A stretch of DNA of 64,000 nucleotides. Source: Fervidifonticultor_A sp037443565 (lineage in GTDB: Bacteria; Sysuimicrobiota; Sysuimicrobiia; Sysuimicrobiales; Humicultoraceae). Positions within the stretch are counted from its first letter, which is position 1. The number at the start of each line of letters is the position of its first letter. Below, piece by piece: positions 26,720-37,292 of the stretch. The stretch lies in contig JBBIOB010000004.1 of assembly GCA_037443565.1 (NCBI GenBank), forward strand, positions 1 through 64,000, written 5' to 3'. The translations under genes and the position numbers were made by a program. The notes under the pieces were generated by a model. The model ran no database searches and was not told where the DNA came from. It was given only the letters and a program-made list of their open reading frames with translations.

Positions 26720-26861
26720 AGCCGTCACCTCCAGCGGGGTCTGGCGCCCTCTTCTCCGAAGGGGGCAGCCGACCCTCCGGACTGCGGGTGATGAGCGCGA
26801 CGCCCGCAAGGCCGATGGCGCGGGCAGGAGCGCTCTTTCGCGCCCGCGAAGGGAAGATGCT

Positions 26862-29234
26862 GTGGGTACCCGGTACTTCGGCGAGCGCGTCCGGCGCCGC
26901 GAAGACCCCCGCCTTCTCACCGGCCGGGGCACCTACGTCGACGATGTGCAGCCGCCCACCCTGCTGCACGCGGCGTTGCTGCGCAGCCCGCATGCCCGGG
27001 CCCGGATCACGCGGCTCGACGTCTCCCGCGCCGCGGCGATGCCGGGGGTCGCCCTCGTCCTCACGCACGCCGACCTGCCGCCGGCACTGCAGGAGCCGCT
27101 GCCGAAGCTGATCCCGCATCGGACGCTGATCCACCACAAGACGCAGTACGCGCTGGCGCCGGGACAGGTCCGGCATGTGGGCGAGCCGGTGGCATTCGTG
27201 GTGGCCACCAACCGATACGTCGCCGAGGACGCGCTGGAGGCGATCGAGGTCGAGTACGAGCCGCTCCAGGCGGTCGTTGATCTCGAAGCCGCGGTGCAGC
27301 CGGACAGCCCGCTGGTCCACGACGACATGGGCACGAACGTGTGCGCCGAGTACACGCAGCGGGTGGGCGATCCGGACGCGGCGTTTGCCACCGCGCCCCA
27401 CGTATTCCGCGAGCGGCTCCGGATGGATCGGGGCACGGCCTCGTCCATCGAAACGCGCGGGGTGGTCGCGATCTGGGAACCCAAGACCCGCGAGCTCGTG
27501 ATCCACGACTCTACGCAGGCGCCGATCTGGATCCGCAACTATCTGGCCGTGCTCCTGGACCTGCCGCAGAACAACGTGCGGGTCATTGCGCTGGACGTGG
27601 GCGGCGGGTTCGGACCGAAGATCATGATGTGCTATCCAGAAGAGGTGCTGGTGCCGCACGCGGCGATGCGCCTCGGACGCCCGGTCAAGTGGATCGAGGA
27701 CCGGCGCGAGAACTTCATGGCGACGAACCAGGAGCGGGAGCAGATCCACGACGCCGAGATCGCCGTGGACGACGAGGGCCGCATCCTCGCGGTCCGCACC
27801 CGGTTCCTGCACGATGCCGGCGCCTACATCCCCTACGGGCTGATCGTCGCCATCGTGGCCAGCACCCAGCTCGTGGGACCTTACAAGATCCCCAACTACG
27901 AGTGCACGTTCAAGGCCGTCTTCACCAACAAGATGATCGTCAGCCCGTACCGCGGGGCCGGCCGGCCGCACGGCTGCTTCGTCATGGAGCGGCTCATCGA
28001 GCGGGTCGCGCAGGAGCTCGGCATCGATCGCGCCGAGGTGCGACGCCGCAACTTCATCCAGCCCCATGAGTTCCCCTACGACACCGGGCTGATCTTCCAG
28101 GACAACGCCCCGCTCGTCTACGACAGCGGCGACTACCCCGCGGTCTTCGAGAAGGCCCTCGAGATGGTCGGCTACGCCGACTGGCCCGCGCGCAAGGCCG
28201 CCGCGGCGACCGAGGGGCGCACGCTGGGCCTGGGCATCGGCTTCTACGTCGAGGGCACGGGCATCGGCCCCTACGAGGGCTGCCGGGTGACCGTCGAACC
28301 GACGGGCAAGGTGTTCGCCGCGACGAGCGTCGGCACGCAGGGCCAGGGCCATTTCACGTCGTTCGCGCAAATCGTGGCCGACGCCCTCGGCGTCGACGTA
28401 CAGGACGTCACGATCACCACGGGCGACTCGGGCGCGTTCAGTTGGGGGACCGGGACGTTCGCCAGCCGCGCGGCGGTCGTCGCCGGCAACGCGGTCGCCC
28501 TGGCGGCGCAGGCCGTGCGCGCCAAGGCGCTGATGGTCGCGGCCAAGATGCTCGAAGCCCGGCCCGACGACCTGGAGCTCGCCGGCGGCCGCGTGTTCGT
28601 GCGGGGCACGCCGGATCGGTCGGTCGCCCTTGCCGAGGTCGCGACCGCGGCCAACCCGCTGCGCGGCACGATTCCGCCGGAATGGGAAGGGCCCGGGCTG
28701 GAGGCCTCACGCTACTATGCGCCTCCGCGCGGCACGTTCTCTCCTGGCTGCCACGCGATGATCGTCGAGGTAGATCGAGAGATCGGCGCCGTGCAGGTCC
28801 ACCGACACGTGGTCGTGCACGACTGCGGGAAGATCATCAATCCGTTGATCCTGGACGGCCAGATCCAGGGCGGCGTGGCGCAGGGCCTCGGCAACGCGTT
28901 CTACGAGAAGCTGGTCTACGACGCCGACGGACAGCTCCTGACCCAGACCTACATGGACTACCTGCTGCCGACCATCGCCGAGGTCCCAAAGGTGGAGATC
29001 GGACACGTCGAGACGCCGTCCCCCCTCAACCCGCTGGGCGTCAAGGGCGCTGGAGAAGCCGGCACGATCCCGGTGCCGGCGGTCTTCGCGTCGGCGCTCG
29101 ACGATGCGCTGGGCACCAGGATCACCGAGATGCCGCTCTCCCACAGCCGGCTGCTCGAGATGCTCCTCGACCTAGAGGCGTCGCGCGGCGGGCACGCTGA
29201 TGCTGCGTCGGGAGACGGAGGCGCAAGCCCGTGA
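26862..29234 (+). CDS. coxL: Molybdenum-hydroxylase large subunit, form II CoxL-like
   Basis: A 790-residue molybdopterin-binding large subunit of the xanthine oxidase/CO dehydrogenase family. The N-terminus RYFGERVRRREDPRLLTG is typical. VGGGFGPKIMMCYPEE (about residue 246) and TQGQGHFTSFAQIVADALG (about 490) line the cofactor. The active-site loop is SPYRGAGRPHGCF (about 364), i.e. the form II AYRGAGR type, not the form I CO-oxidising CSFR loop. GVKGAGEAGTIPVPA near 725 includes the catalytic glutamate. GTG 26862 follows GAAGGGAAG. The reaction is probably hydroxylation of an aldehyde, purine or heterocycle. It overlaps coxM (GTGA). Confidence 0.94.
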   Translation: MGTRYFGERVRRREDPRLLTGRGTYVDDVQPPTLLHAALLRSPHARARITRLDVSRAAAMPGVALVLTHADLPPALQEPLPKLIPHRTLIHHKTQYALAPGQVRHVGEPVAFVVATNRYVAEDALEAIEVEYEPLQAVVDLEAAVQPDSPLVHDDMGTNVCAEYTQRVGDPDAAFATAPHVFRERLRMDRGTASSIETRGVVAIWEPKTRELVIHDSTQAPIWIRNYLAVLLDLPQNNVRVIALDVGGGFGPKIMMCYPEEVLVPHAAMRLGRPVKWIEDRRENFMATNQEREQIHDAEIAVDDEGRILAVRTRFLHDAGAYIPYGLIVAIVASTQLVGPYKIPNYECTFKAVFTNKMIVSPYRGAGRPHGCFVMERLIERVAQELGIDRAEVRRRNFIQPHEFPYDTGLIFQDNAPLVYDSGDYPAVFEKALEMVGYADWPARKAAAATEGRTLGLGIGFYVEGTGIGPYEGCRVTVEPTGKVFAATSVGTQGQGHFTSFAQIVADALGVDVQDVTITTGDSGAFSWGTGTFASRAAVVAGNAVALAAQAVRAKALMVAAKMLEARPDDLELAGGRVFVRGTPDRSVALAEVATAANPLRGTIPPEWEGPGLEASRYYAPPRGTFSPGCHAMIVEVDREIGAVQVHRHVVVHDCGKIINPLILDGQIQGGVAQGLGNAFYEKLVYDADGQLLTQTYMDYLLPTIAEVPKVEIGHVETPSPLNPLGVKGAGEAGTIPVPAVFASALDDALGTRITEMPLSHSRLLEMLLDLEASRGGHADAASGDGGASP

Positions 29235-30102
29235 AGCCCGCGCCCTTCGGCCACCTGGCGCCGGCCACCCGCGAGCAGGCGCTCGAGGCCCTGCGGCGCT
29301 ACGGCTCCGATGCGAAGGTGCTGGCCGGCGGCCAGAGCCTGGTGCCGATGCTCGCGATGCGTCTGGCGCGGCCCGCGGTCCTGGTCGATCTCAACCCGAT
29401 TGGTGACCTGGCCTACGTCAAGCCCACTCGCGGCGGCCTCGCCATCGGGGCGATGACCCGGCAGGCGTCCGCCGAGCGCGATCCGCTCGTGGCCCAGCGC
29501 CTCCCGCTTCTGGCCGAGGCGCTCGGCTGGATCGGGCATCCGCAGATCCGTGCGCGCGGGACGGTGGGCGGCAGCCTGGCACACGCGGACCCGGCGGCGG
29601 AACTGCCGGCGGTCGCAGCCGTCCTCGACGCCCGCTTCACGCTGGCCAGCACACGCGGCGACCGCACAGTCAAGGCGGCGGATTTCTATGTCGGATATCT
29701 CTCCACGGCGCTTGAGCCGGACGAGATACTCACGGAGATCCGGTTCCCACCCCAGCCCCCTGGAGCCGGCTGGGCCTTCGCAGAGGTCGCGAGGCGTCAC
29801 GGCGACTTCGCGCTGGTGGGAGTGGCCGCGGTCGTGCGGGCCGACGCCGATTACCGCGTCGCCGACGCACGGCTCGCGTTCACCGGCGTGAGCCACGGAC
29901 CGCTGAGGATCGTCGAGGTCGAGCAGGCGCTGATCGACCGCCGGGCCGACCGGACGGCAGCGGCGGAGATCCGGCGCCTCGTCGAAGCCTCGGTGGACCC
30001 CGATGCCGACATCCACGCGTCGAGCCGCTACCGGCGGCACGTGGCAGGTGTCCTGGCCGAGCGTGCCCTCCTGACGGCCGCATCGCGGATGCAGGTGCCG
30101 TC

Positions 30103-30106
<4 letters not shown>
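29231..30106 (+). CDS. coxM: FAD-binding medium subunit (CoxM family)
   Basis: A 291-residue flavin subunit of the adjacent hydroxylase. KVLAGGQSLVPMLAMRL (about 30-46) and RARGTVGGSLAHADPAAELP (about 107-126) are the FAD motifs. GTG 29231 overlaps the coxL TGA, and its own stop overlaps coxS, giving a compact L-M-S order. It is a diverged relative of the coxM at 17359, not a recent copy. Confidence 0.94.
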
Positions 30107-30675
<569 letters not shown>

Positions 30676-30684
30676 CATTGGTGC

Positions 30685-31266
30685 GTGGACCCCCTTCTGG
30701 GCATCGCGGTCGGCATCGGTCTGAGCGCGGCGGCCGGGTTCCGGGCGTTCGTCCCGCTGCTGCTCGTGAGCCTGGCCGCGCGCGCCGACTACGTGCCCCT
30801 GTCGCCCGGGATGCAGTGGATCGCGTCTGATGCGGCGCTGATCGCCTGTGCTACCGCAACCATCCTCGAGATCGGCGCCTACTACATCCCCTGGCTCGAC
30901 ACGCTGCTGGACTCGATCGCCACGCCGGCCGCGGTGACGGCCGGTGTCATCGCGGCGGCCGCCGTGATTCCCGACCTGCCGCCGCTGCTGCGGTGGGCGA
31001 TCGCGATCATCGCGGGCGGCAGCGCGGCAGGCCTGGTTCAGGCTGCCACCGTGCTGCTCCGCCTGCAGTCCTCGCTGTGGACCGGCGGGTTGGCCAACCC
31101 GGCCGTCGCGACGATCGAGTGGCTCGGGGCCGTGGTGGTCTCACTGCTCGCGATCTTCGTTCCGCTGCTCGGGGTTGTGGTCGTCGGGCTCCTGCTGCTG
31201 GCAGGAGCCCGACGGGCCTTGCGCGTCCGTCGCGGTCGTCGTAACGCGGGCGCTTCGCACGCGTAG
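30685..31266 (+). CDS. DUF4126-family membrane protein
   Basis: A 193-residue protein with five or six hydrophobic segments. It shows the start typical of DUF4126: GIAVGIGLSAAAGFRAFVPL (about residues 6-25) and LPLSPGMQW-like sequence near 38. It ends in a basic cytoplasmic tail. The function is unknown. It starts 9 bp after coxS with GTG and is followed closely by the DUF2877 gene, so it is probably cotranscribed with the hydroxylase. Confidence 0.82.
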   Translation: MDPLLGIAVGIGLSAAAGFRAFVPLLLVSLAARADYVPLSPGMQWIASDAALIACATATILEIGAYYIPWLDTLLDSIATPAAVTAGVIAAAAVIPDLPPLLRWAIAIIAGGSAAGLVQAATVLLRLQSSLWTGGLANPAVATIEWLGAVVVSLLAIFVPLLGVVVVGLLLLAGARRALRVRRGRRNAGASHA

Positions 31267-31273
31267 CCTCGCC

Positions 31274-32125
31274 GTGGACGGCCTCGGGACAGACGCAATT
31301 CTCTCCGCCAGCACCATCCCCACATCGCTGTCGCCATTCCTCACCTCGACGCGTCACGGCACGGTGCTGGCCGTCTTCGACCGCAGCGCCTACCTCGATC
31401 TGGACGGCCGCGTGCTCGCACTGACCGGCGGCCCCAGGGCCCGCGGGCCGCTGGCGATCGTCGTGCCTGATGCCGGAGCCCTTCGGCCGCTGGCCGAAGG
31501 CGAGCCCGTGCACCTCAAGGCCGGCACGCTGTGGGTCGGTAATCACCACGTCGCACTGCACGGCGCGGACAAGTGGGATGCCTCGCTTCCTCCGACAGGC
31601 CTTGCCGATGATGCCGCGGCCCACGCGGCATCCTCCCGCGCCGTCCTCGCCGAACTGCGCGCCCGGCCTCCGGCGGAAAGCGTCGCCTCGCTGTTGGAGC
31701 GCGGGCTCGATGTGATCGGCGAGGTCTTGTCCGGCAAGGAGCACCCCGAGCGCCTGTCCACCGCGGTGGCACAGGACATTGCCGGACGCGGCCCCGGGTT
31801 GACCCCGTCGGGCGACGACCTGCTCCTCGGAATCATCCACGCGGTGACGCTCTGGCCGCGCCTCGCGGCGCGGGCCGGTGGGATCGCGGTCAGGCAACTG
31901 ATCGCGGATGCGGCCCGGCCGCACACCACGCGCATCAGCGCCGCCTATCTCGAGGCGGCTGCCCGCGGCCTGGCGACCGAGCCGTGGCACGATCTGGCGC
32001 GCAGCCTGCACCGGCCCGGCCCCACCCTGCGGGAGGCCGCATCCGGAGTCCTGCGGACGGGCGAGACATCGGGCGCCGACGCCCTGACCGGCTTCTGCTG
32101 GGCCTGGCGGCGCTTGCTCACGTGA
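31274..32125 (+). CDS. DUF2877 protein, AllH/YlbF-like
   Basis: A 283-residue protein with the family signature GRGPGLTPSGDDLLLGI near residues 173-189. In E. coli the DUF2877 protein (AllH) acts with FdrA (AllF) and the DUF1116 protein (AllG), recently assigned to oxamate transcarbamylation in allantoin degradation. Homologues of those two lie 12-14 kb away at 44605-47640. GTG 31274 begins 7 bp after the DUF4126 stop. Its final codons overlap the EamA start. Confidence 0.82.
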   Translation: MDGLGTDAILSASTIPTSLSPFLTSTRHGTVLAVFDRSAYLDLDGRVLALTGGPRARGPLAIVVPDAGALRPLAEGEPVHLKAGTLWVGNHHVALHGADKWDASLPPTGLADDAAAHAASSRAVLAELRARPPAESVASLLERGLDVIGEVLSGKEHPERLSTAVAQDIAGRGPGLTPSGDDLLLGIIHAVTLWPRLAARAGGIAVRQLIADAARPHTTRISAAYLEAAARGLATEPWHDLARSLHRPGPTLREAASGVLRTGETSGADALTGFCWAWRRLLT

Positions 32126-33027
32126 TGCGCTGGCGCGGGTTTGCCGCGGTGCTGACGGCCGCGATCCTCTGGGGTGTGGCCGGCGTCGCGGCGAAGTCCC
32201 TGTTCCTGCGCGGGACGATCACGCCGGAAGCCGTCGTGGAGATCCGCGTGACGGCCGGGCTCGCGCTCACGCTCGTCATCCTGAAGCTTCAGGGACTGAC
32301 GCCACGTCTGCCGCGCGCCACCGTGCTCGGCCTGCTCCCGCTCGGGCTGGCGATGATCGTCTCACAGGCGATGTACTACGTGACCATCAGCCTGGCCGAT
32401 GTGGCGACGGCCATCTTCCTCCAGTACACCGCGCCCGCGCTGGTGGTGGCCTTCACCGCGCTCGTCCACCGCGAGCGCCTCACTGCCCTGCAGGGAGGAT
32501 GCCTGGCGGGCGCGATCGCGGGCGGCTATCTGCTGGTGGTCGGTCCGGACGGCCTGGCGGTGTCTCCCGCGGCGGTGGCCTCCGGCATCGCGTCCGCGAT
32601 CGGCTTTGCGGGGTGGATCCTCATCGGCCGCGCGCGCGGCCGGACGATCGGGCCCTGGCAGATGCTGTTCTACGGCCTGCTCGTGGGAGCGGTCGTGTGG
32701 AGCCTGTACATGCCGCCGTGGCAGGCCTACCTCCAGCCGTCCACGGCCGGTGAATGGGGAGTAATCCTCTTCATCATTGTGTTCGCCACAGTCACACCGT
32801 TCGCGCTGTTCCTCTATGGGCTGCGCTTCATCGACAGCCGCTCGGCGAGCCTGACCGCGACCATCGAGCCGGTGGTGGCTGCGGTCGTGGCCGCGCTGCT
32901 GTTGGGCGAAGCCCTGGCGGGTCGTGGAGTCGCCGGCGCGGCCATGATTCTGGGCTCCGTGATCGCGCTGCAGCTCGCGCCGGCGCCAGCCCCTGCGGGA
33001 CGATCAGACCGACGACGGCTCGCCTGA
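32125..33027 (+). CDS. EamA/DMT-superfamily transporter
   Basis: A 300-residue protein with ten predicted membrane segments in two EamA repeats: LTAAILWGVAGVAAKSLFL at the start and FLLYGLRFI-like sequence with TATIEPVVAAVVAALLLGE in the second half. It is probably an exporter of a small metabolite. ATG 32125 shares bases with the DUF2877 stop. The last 24 bp overlap the end of the convergent accDA gene. Confidence 0.9.
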   Translation: MRWRGFAAVLTAAILWGVAGVAAKSLFLRGTITPEAVVEIRVTAGLALTLVILKLQGLTPRLPRATVLGLLPLGLAMIVSQAMYYVTISLADVATAIFLQYTAPALVVAFTALVHRERLTALQGGCLAGAIAGGYLLVVGPDGLAVSPAAVASGIASAIGFAGWILIGRARGRTIGPWQMLFYGLLVGAVVWSLYMPPWQAYLQPSTAGEWGVILFIIVFATVTPFALFLYGLRFIDSRSASLTATIEPVVAAVVAALLLGEALAGRGVAGAAMILGSVIALQLAPAPAPAGRSDRRRLA

Positions 33028-34749
33028 CCGCCGCAGCCGCTGCTCCACCGATTCCAGCAGGTCCTGCACACCTCGCAGCAGTTCGCGCCAGGGCCCGCCG
33101 ACCTGGCCGATGTGCCGGTACTTGCGGTAGCGCCGCTCCAGCAGGCGCCGGGTGGACAGCCGGCTGACGTCGGCCAGCGCCGCCACCACGTAGCGCCGCA
33201 CCGCGGCCACCGCCGCGTCCGGATCGGCGTGCGCGGCGCCCGGCGGCTCCGGGACGATCTGGTCGATGACGCCCAGCCGCAGCAGATCCGCGGCGGTGAG
33301 CTTCAAAGCCTCGGCCACCTCCGGCGCGCGGCTCGCATCGCGGTAGAGGATGGCCGCGGCCGCCTCCGGCGCGATCACCGAGTAGAAGGCGTGCTGGAGC
33401 ATCAGCACGCGGTCGGCGACGGCCAGGGCCAGCGCGCCGCCGCTGCCGCCTTCGCCGATCACCACCGACACGACCGGCGTCGGCAGCAGCGCCATCGCCT
33501 GGAGGTTCTGAGCCAGGGCCTGCGCGATGCCACGGCGCTCCGCCTCGTAGCCCGGATAGGCCCCGGGCGTGTCGATGAAGGTCACAACCGGCAGGTGGAA
33601 CTTTGCGGCGAGCTGCATCAGCCGCAGCGCCTCGCGGTAACCCTCGGGCAGGGGTTGGCCCTGGTGCTCGCCGGCCGGCCGGTCGGGCTGGCGGCGGCGT
33701 TCCTGCCCGATGACGACGACCGTCCGGCCATCGATTTCACCCAACCCGCCGATGATCGACGGATCGTCGCCGAACTGGCGGTCGCCGTGCAGCTCGACGG
33801 GCGACGAGACCACAGCCTGGATGTAGGTCAGGGCGGTCGGCCGCTGCGGGTGGCGCGCGAGCTGTACCACGTCCCACGCCGCTGGCGCTTCACCGACGGG
33901 CTCTGGGGCCGCGGGGAGCCGCTCGGCCTCCGGGCGCCAGGCCGCCTGGCGGCCAAGATGCCGGATCAGCGCCTGGAGCGCCTCACGCAGCTTCCGGCGA
34001 TCGAGCAGCAGGTCGACCATCCCGCCCTCGAAGAGCCGCTCGGCTCGGTGCGAGTCCGGCGGGAGGGTCTCGCCCATCGTCGCCTCGATGACGCGCGGGC
34101 CGACGAAGCCGATCTGCGCGCCGGGTTCGGCGACCAGGATGTCGCCCAGCGAGGCGAAGCTGGCGGTGACGCCGCCAAAGGTCGGATGGGCCAGGACCGA
34201 GATGTGCGCGAGTCCGGCCGCGTGGTGGCGGGCGCGGGCGGCCGCGGTCTTCGCCATCTGCATCAGCGAGAGCATGCCTTCCTGCATGCGGGCGCCGCCG
34301 GTGCCGGTGATCGTGACGACCGGCAGCCGGCGGCGGGTGGCGACCTCGAAGGCGTTGGCGATCTTCTCGCCCACGACCGAGCCCATCGTGCCGCCGAGGA
34401 ACTCGAAGTCGAACACGGCCAGGACCGCGGACTGCCCGCCGATTTTCGCCTGCCCGACCACGACCGCCTCGCGCAGGCCGGTGCGCTTGCGGGCGTCGAT
34501 GAGCCGCGCGCGGTAGGCGCGCGTGTCGGCGAACTGCAGCGGATCCACCGAGATGAGCGTGCGGTCGAACTCGCGGAACGTGCCCGCGTCGGCCAGCGAC
34601 TCGATCCGGTCGCGGGCCGGCATCACCAGATGTGCGCCGCACGAGGGACAGATCCAGAGCGCCTGCCGCAGCACCGCCCGCGCCGACTCGATCCCGCACG
34701 ATGGACAGCGGACCTGCGGCTCGGCGGCAGGCTCCTTCGATCGCGCCAT
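33004..34749 (-). CDS. accDA: Fused acetyl-CoA carboxylase carboxyltransferase, beta-alpha
   Basis: A 581-residue single-chain carboxyltransferase. The N-terminal half is AccD-like, with a zinc ribbon (CPSCGIE at about 15 and CPSCGAH at about 34) and GTGGARMQEGMLSLMQMAKT (about 149-168). The C-terminal half (from about 300) is AccA-like, with GDRQFGDDPSIIGG, DTPGAYPGYEAE and IGEGGSGGALALAVADRV. It transfers carboxyl from biotin to acetyl-CoA for fatty-acid synthesis. The fusion is known in several lineages. No biotin carboxylase or carrier gene is nearby. CaiB lies 2 bp upstream on the same strand. Confidence 0.95.
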   Translation of the reverse strand: MARSKEPAAEPQVRCPSCGIESARAVLRQALWICPSCGAHLVMPARDRIESLADAGTFREFDRTLISVDPLQFADTRAYRARLIDARKRTGLREAVVVGQAKIGGQSAVLAVFDFEFLGGTMGSVVGEKIANAFEVATRRRLPVVTITGTGGARMQEGMLSLMQMAKTAAARARHHAAGLAHISVLAHPTFGGVTASFASLGDILVAEPGAQIGFVGPRVIEATMGETLPPDSHRAERLFEGGMVDLLLDRRKLREALQALIRHLGRQAAWRPEAERLPAAPEPVGEAPAAWDVVQLARHPQRPTALTYIQAVVSSPVELHGDRQFGDDPSIIGGLGEIDGRTVVVIGQERRRQPDRPAGEHQGQPLPEGYREALRLMQLAAKFHLPVVTFIDTPGAYPGYEAERRGIAQALAQNLQAMALLPTPVVSVVIGEGGSGGALALAVADRVLMLQHAFYSVIAPEAAAAILYRDASRAPEVAEALKLTAADLLRLGVIDQIVPEPPGAAHADPDAAVAAVRRYVVAALADVSRLSTRRLLERRYRKYRHIGQVGGPWRELLRGVQDLLESVEQRLRRSGEPSSV

Positions 34750-34751
34750 CG

Positions 34752-35942
34752 TCAGAGCGCGCCTTCCCCGCGCATCGCGGCGATCTCGGCGTCGGAGTAG
34801 CCCAGCTCGCGCAATACGGCCTCGGTGTGCTGGCCCAGCAGCGGCGGAGGTGAGGTCAGGCGGCCCGGTGTCGCCGACAGCTTGACCGGAACCCCGGTCT
34901 GCTTGATGCGGCCCGCGCGCGGGTGGTCGATCTCGACGAGCATCCGGCGATGGTGCACCTGCGGGTCACTGAACAGGTCGGAGAGCAGGTAGATCGGTCC
35001 GGCCGGCACGCCGGCCTGCTCCAACACTGCCACCCAATCGGCGGTCGGCCTGCCGGCGAAGATGGTATCGAGGATCGGGATCAGGACGTCGCGGTGCGCC
35101 ACCCGGTCGGCGTTCGTGCGAAAGCGCGGGTCTTCGGCCAGATGCGGCGCACCTATCGCGACGACAAACCGGCTCCAGATCGCCTCGCTGCCGACGGCGA
35201 CGTTGACGTAGCCGTCGAGCGTGCGGAACGCCTGGTAGGGCACGAGCGACGGATGCGCGCTGCCGAGCCGTTTGGGATTCTCGCCGGTGGCGAAGTAGTA
35301 GCCGGCCTGATAGGTCATCCAGGCCACCTGGCTGTCCAGCATGGACACGTCGACGCGCTGGCCTTCGCCGGTCCGGTCCCGCGCGCGCAGCGCCGCCAGG
35401 ATCGCGTACGCCGCGAACATCCCCGCGGCGATGTCCGTCACCGCGACGCCGATCTTCACCGGCGAGCCGCCCTCCTCACCGGTGATGCCCATGAGCCCGC
35501 CCATGCCCTGCAGGATCAGGTCATAGGCGACCCGCTCGCGGTACGGACCGTCCTGACCGAAGCCCGAGACCGAGGCGTAGATCAGCCGGGGGTTCATCGC
35601 GTGCACGGCGTCGTACCCGAAGCCGAACCGGTCCATGACCCCGGGCCGGAAGTTCTCGACCAGCGCGTCGGCCCGGTCGATCAGGCGCCGCAGGACCTCC
35701 TGGCCCCGCGGGTGCTTCAGGTTGAGCGTGACGCTCTCCTTGTTGCGGTTGATGCCGAGGAAATAGGAGCTCTCGCCGTTGAGAAACGGCGGTCCCCAGC
35801 CCCTGGTGTCGTCGCCGCCCTCGGGCGTCTCGACCTTGATCACCCGGGCGCCCAGGTCTCCCAGCATGAGCGTACAGTACGGACCCGCCAGCGCCCGGGT
35901 CAGATCGATGACCAGGAGATCGTCAAGGGGCGCGATGCTCAT
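34752..35942 (-). CDS. CaiB/BaiF (family III) CoA-transferase
   Basis: A 396-residue family III CoA-transferase: DLTRALAGPYCTLMLGDLGA near residues 13-32, VIKVETPEGGDDTRGWGPPF near 34, NRNKESVTLNLKHPRG near 67 and ENFRPGVMDRFGFGY near 95. The catalytic aspartate lies in AYDLILQGMGG-type sequence. It moves CoA between acids. ATG 35942 fits the family start; the longer upstream frame would not. It is divergent from the kinase-like gene across 121 bp and cotranscribed with accDA. Confidence 0.93.
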   Translation of the reverse strand: MSIAPLDDLLVIDLTRALAGPYCTLMLGDLGARVIKVETPEGGDDTRGWGPPFLNGESSYFLGINRNKESVTLNLKHPRGQEVLRRLIDRADALVENFRPGVMDRFGFGYDAVHAMNPRLIYASVSGFGQDGPYRERVAYDLILQGMGGLMGITGEEGGSPVKIGVAVTDIAAGMFAAYAILAALRARDRTGEGQRVDVSMLDSQVAWMTYQAGYYFATGENPKRLGSAHPSLVPYQAFRTLDGYVNVAVGSEAIWSRFVVAIGAPHLAEDPRFRTNADRVAHRDVLIPILDTIFAGRPTADWVAVLEQAGVPAGPIYLLSDLFSDPQVHHRRMLVEIDHPRAGRIKQTGVPVKLSATPGRLTSPPPLLGQHTEAVLRELGYSDAEIAAMRGEGAL

Positions 35943-36063
35943 GCCGTAGACCGGTGTCCGCCAATCTGGAGTTCGATACCCGGGGACGTCAGCCCTGCCC
36001 ACACATGGCGCGCGCAGTGCGCCCGTGTAGGAACCGGCGCGCGCGTGAGGGAATCCGCAGATC

Positions 36064-37122
36064 ATGCGCACCGAGCCGCCGATTCCGGGAACCGTCGAGG
36101 TCCGCGAGGCGCACCGGTTCGAGGTCGCGGCGCTCGAACGCTACCTGGCAGAGCGCATCGAGGGGTTGGCCGGGCCCGTCACGATTCGGCAGTTCGAGGG
36201 CGGGCAGTCGAATCCCACGTACTACGTCGCTGCCGCGGGCCGGGAGTACGTGCTCCGGCGCAAACCGCCGGGAAGGCTCCTCCCCTCCGCCCACCTGGTC
36301 GAGCGCGAGCACCGGATCCTCTCGGCGCTCGAGGGGAGCGGTGTGCCGGTCCCCCGAACCCGTCTCCTCTGCGAGGATCCCGGGGTGATCGGCACGGTGT
36401 TCTACGTCATGGACTACGTGCCGGGCCGCGTCTTCCGTGACCCCCGGCTGCCTGGGCTGACCCCGCGCGACCGGGAGGCGATCTATGAGCACATGGTCGA
36501 CATCCTGGCTCGATTGCACCGGCTCGACTGGCAGGCATTGGGTCTGGCCGACTTTGGCCGGCCGGGCAACTACTTCGCCCGGCAGATCCACCGGTGGACC
36601 GAGCAGTACCGGGCGTCCGAGACGGAGACGATTCCTTCCATGGACCGCCTCATCGCCTGGCTGCCCGAGCACATCCCCGCAGACGACCGGACGACGGTCG
36701 TGCACGGCGACTTCCGGCTGGAGAACATGGTCGTGCACCCCATCGAGCCGCGCATCGTCGCGGTGCTGGACTGGGAGCTCTCGACGCTGGGGCATCCGCT
36801 AGCCGACCTGGCCTACAACTGCCTGCCGTATCATCTGGGGGGAGCGGTCTTCCCCGGGCTTGCGGACGAAGACCTGGCCGCGCTGGGGATCCCGTCGGAA
36901 GACCGCTCCCTGGACGCGTACTGCCGCCGGGTCGGGCGAAGCGGAATTCCCGACTGGCCCTTCTATCTGGCCTTCGCGATGTTCCGGCTGGCCGCGATCC
37001 TGCAGGGCATCATGGGCCGGGTCCGGGACGGCACGGCCGCCGACAGGCGTGCGCGGGAGCACGGGGTTCTGGCGCGGCCGCTGGCCGACGCGGCCTGGGC
37101 CCTGGTGCGCGACCAGCAGTGA
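36064..37122 (+). CDS. APH-fold phosphotransferase (ACAD10/LvaA-like)
   Basis: A 352-residue kinase-like protein. The N-lobe has QFEGGQSNPTYYV (about 45) and YVLRRKPPGRLLPSAH (about 62-77). The catalytic loop is VVHGDFRLENMVVHP (about 216-230), followed by VLDWELSTLGHPLADLAY. This is the N-terminal domain type of ACAD10/11 and of LvaA, proteins that phosphorylate 4-hydroxyacyl-CoA in known cases. The matching acyl-CoA dehydrogenase lies immediately downstream but on the opposite strand, convergent. Confidence 0.9.
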   Translation: MRTEPPIPGTVEVREAHRFEVAALERYLAERIEGLAGPVTIRQFEGGQSNPTYYVAAAGREYVLRRKPPGRLLPSAHLVEREHRILSALEGSGVPVPRTRLLCEDPGVIGTVFYVMDYVPGRVFRDPRLPGLTPRDREAIYEHMVDILARLHRLDWQALGLADFGRPGNYFARQIHRWTEQYRASETETIPSMDRLIAWLPEHIPADDRTTVVHGDFRLENMVVHPIEPRIVAVLDWELSTLGHPLADLAYNCLPYHLGGAVFPGLADEDLAALGIPSEDRSLDAYCRRVGRSGIPDWPFYLAFAMFRLAAILQGIMGRVRDGTAADRRAREHGVLARPLADAAWALVRDQQ

Positions 37123-37292
37123 GACCGCGTGTGCGTGCGATTGACATGTACGGCGAATATCCGTACAAGAGAGGCCTCGCCAGGCACCCCATCCCTGTGG
37201 GCTTCGAACCGTCCCCGACGGACCCGCTGCACCTCCTTCTGCTGATGAAGGATCTCAAGAAGGCGAGTGGTGGAGTCTGGCCTCAGGTGTGA

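Noticed and set aside
26577..28370. Long minus-strand frame opposite coxL
   Set aside because: Shadow of coxL; no family features and no ribosome site.
37123..37292. Short plus-strand frame (ATG 37146, 48 codons) and small GTACGG/CCGTAC hairpin between convergent genes
   Set aside because: No ribosome site, no family likeness and no T tract; also examined for a tRNA T-arm because of GGTTCGAA on the minus strand, but the arms do not pair.
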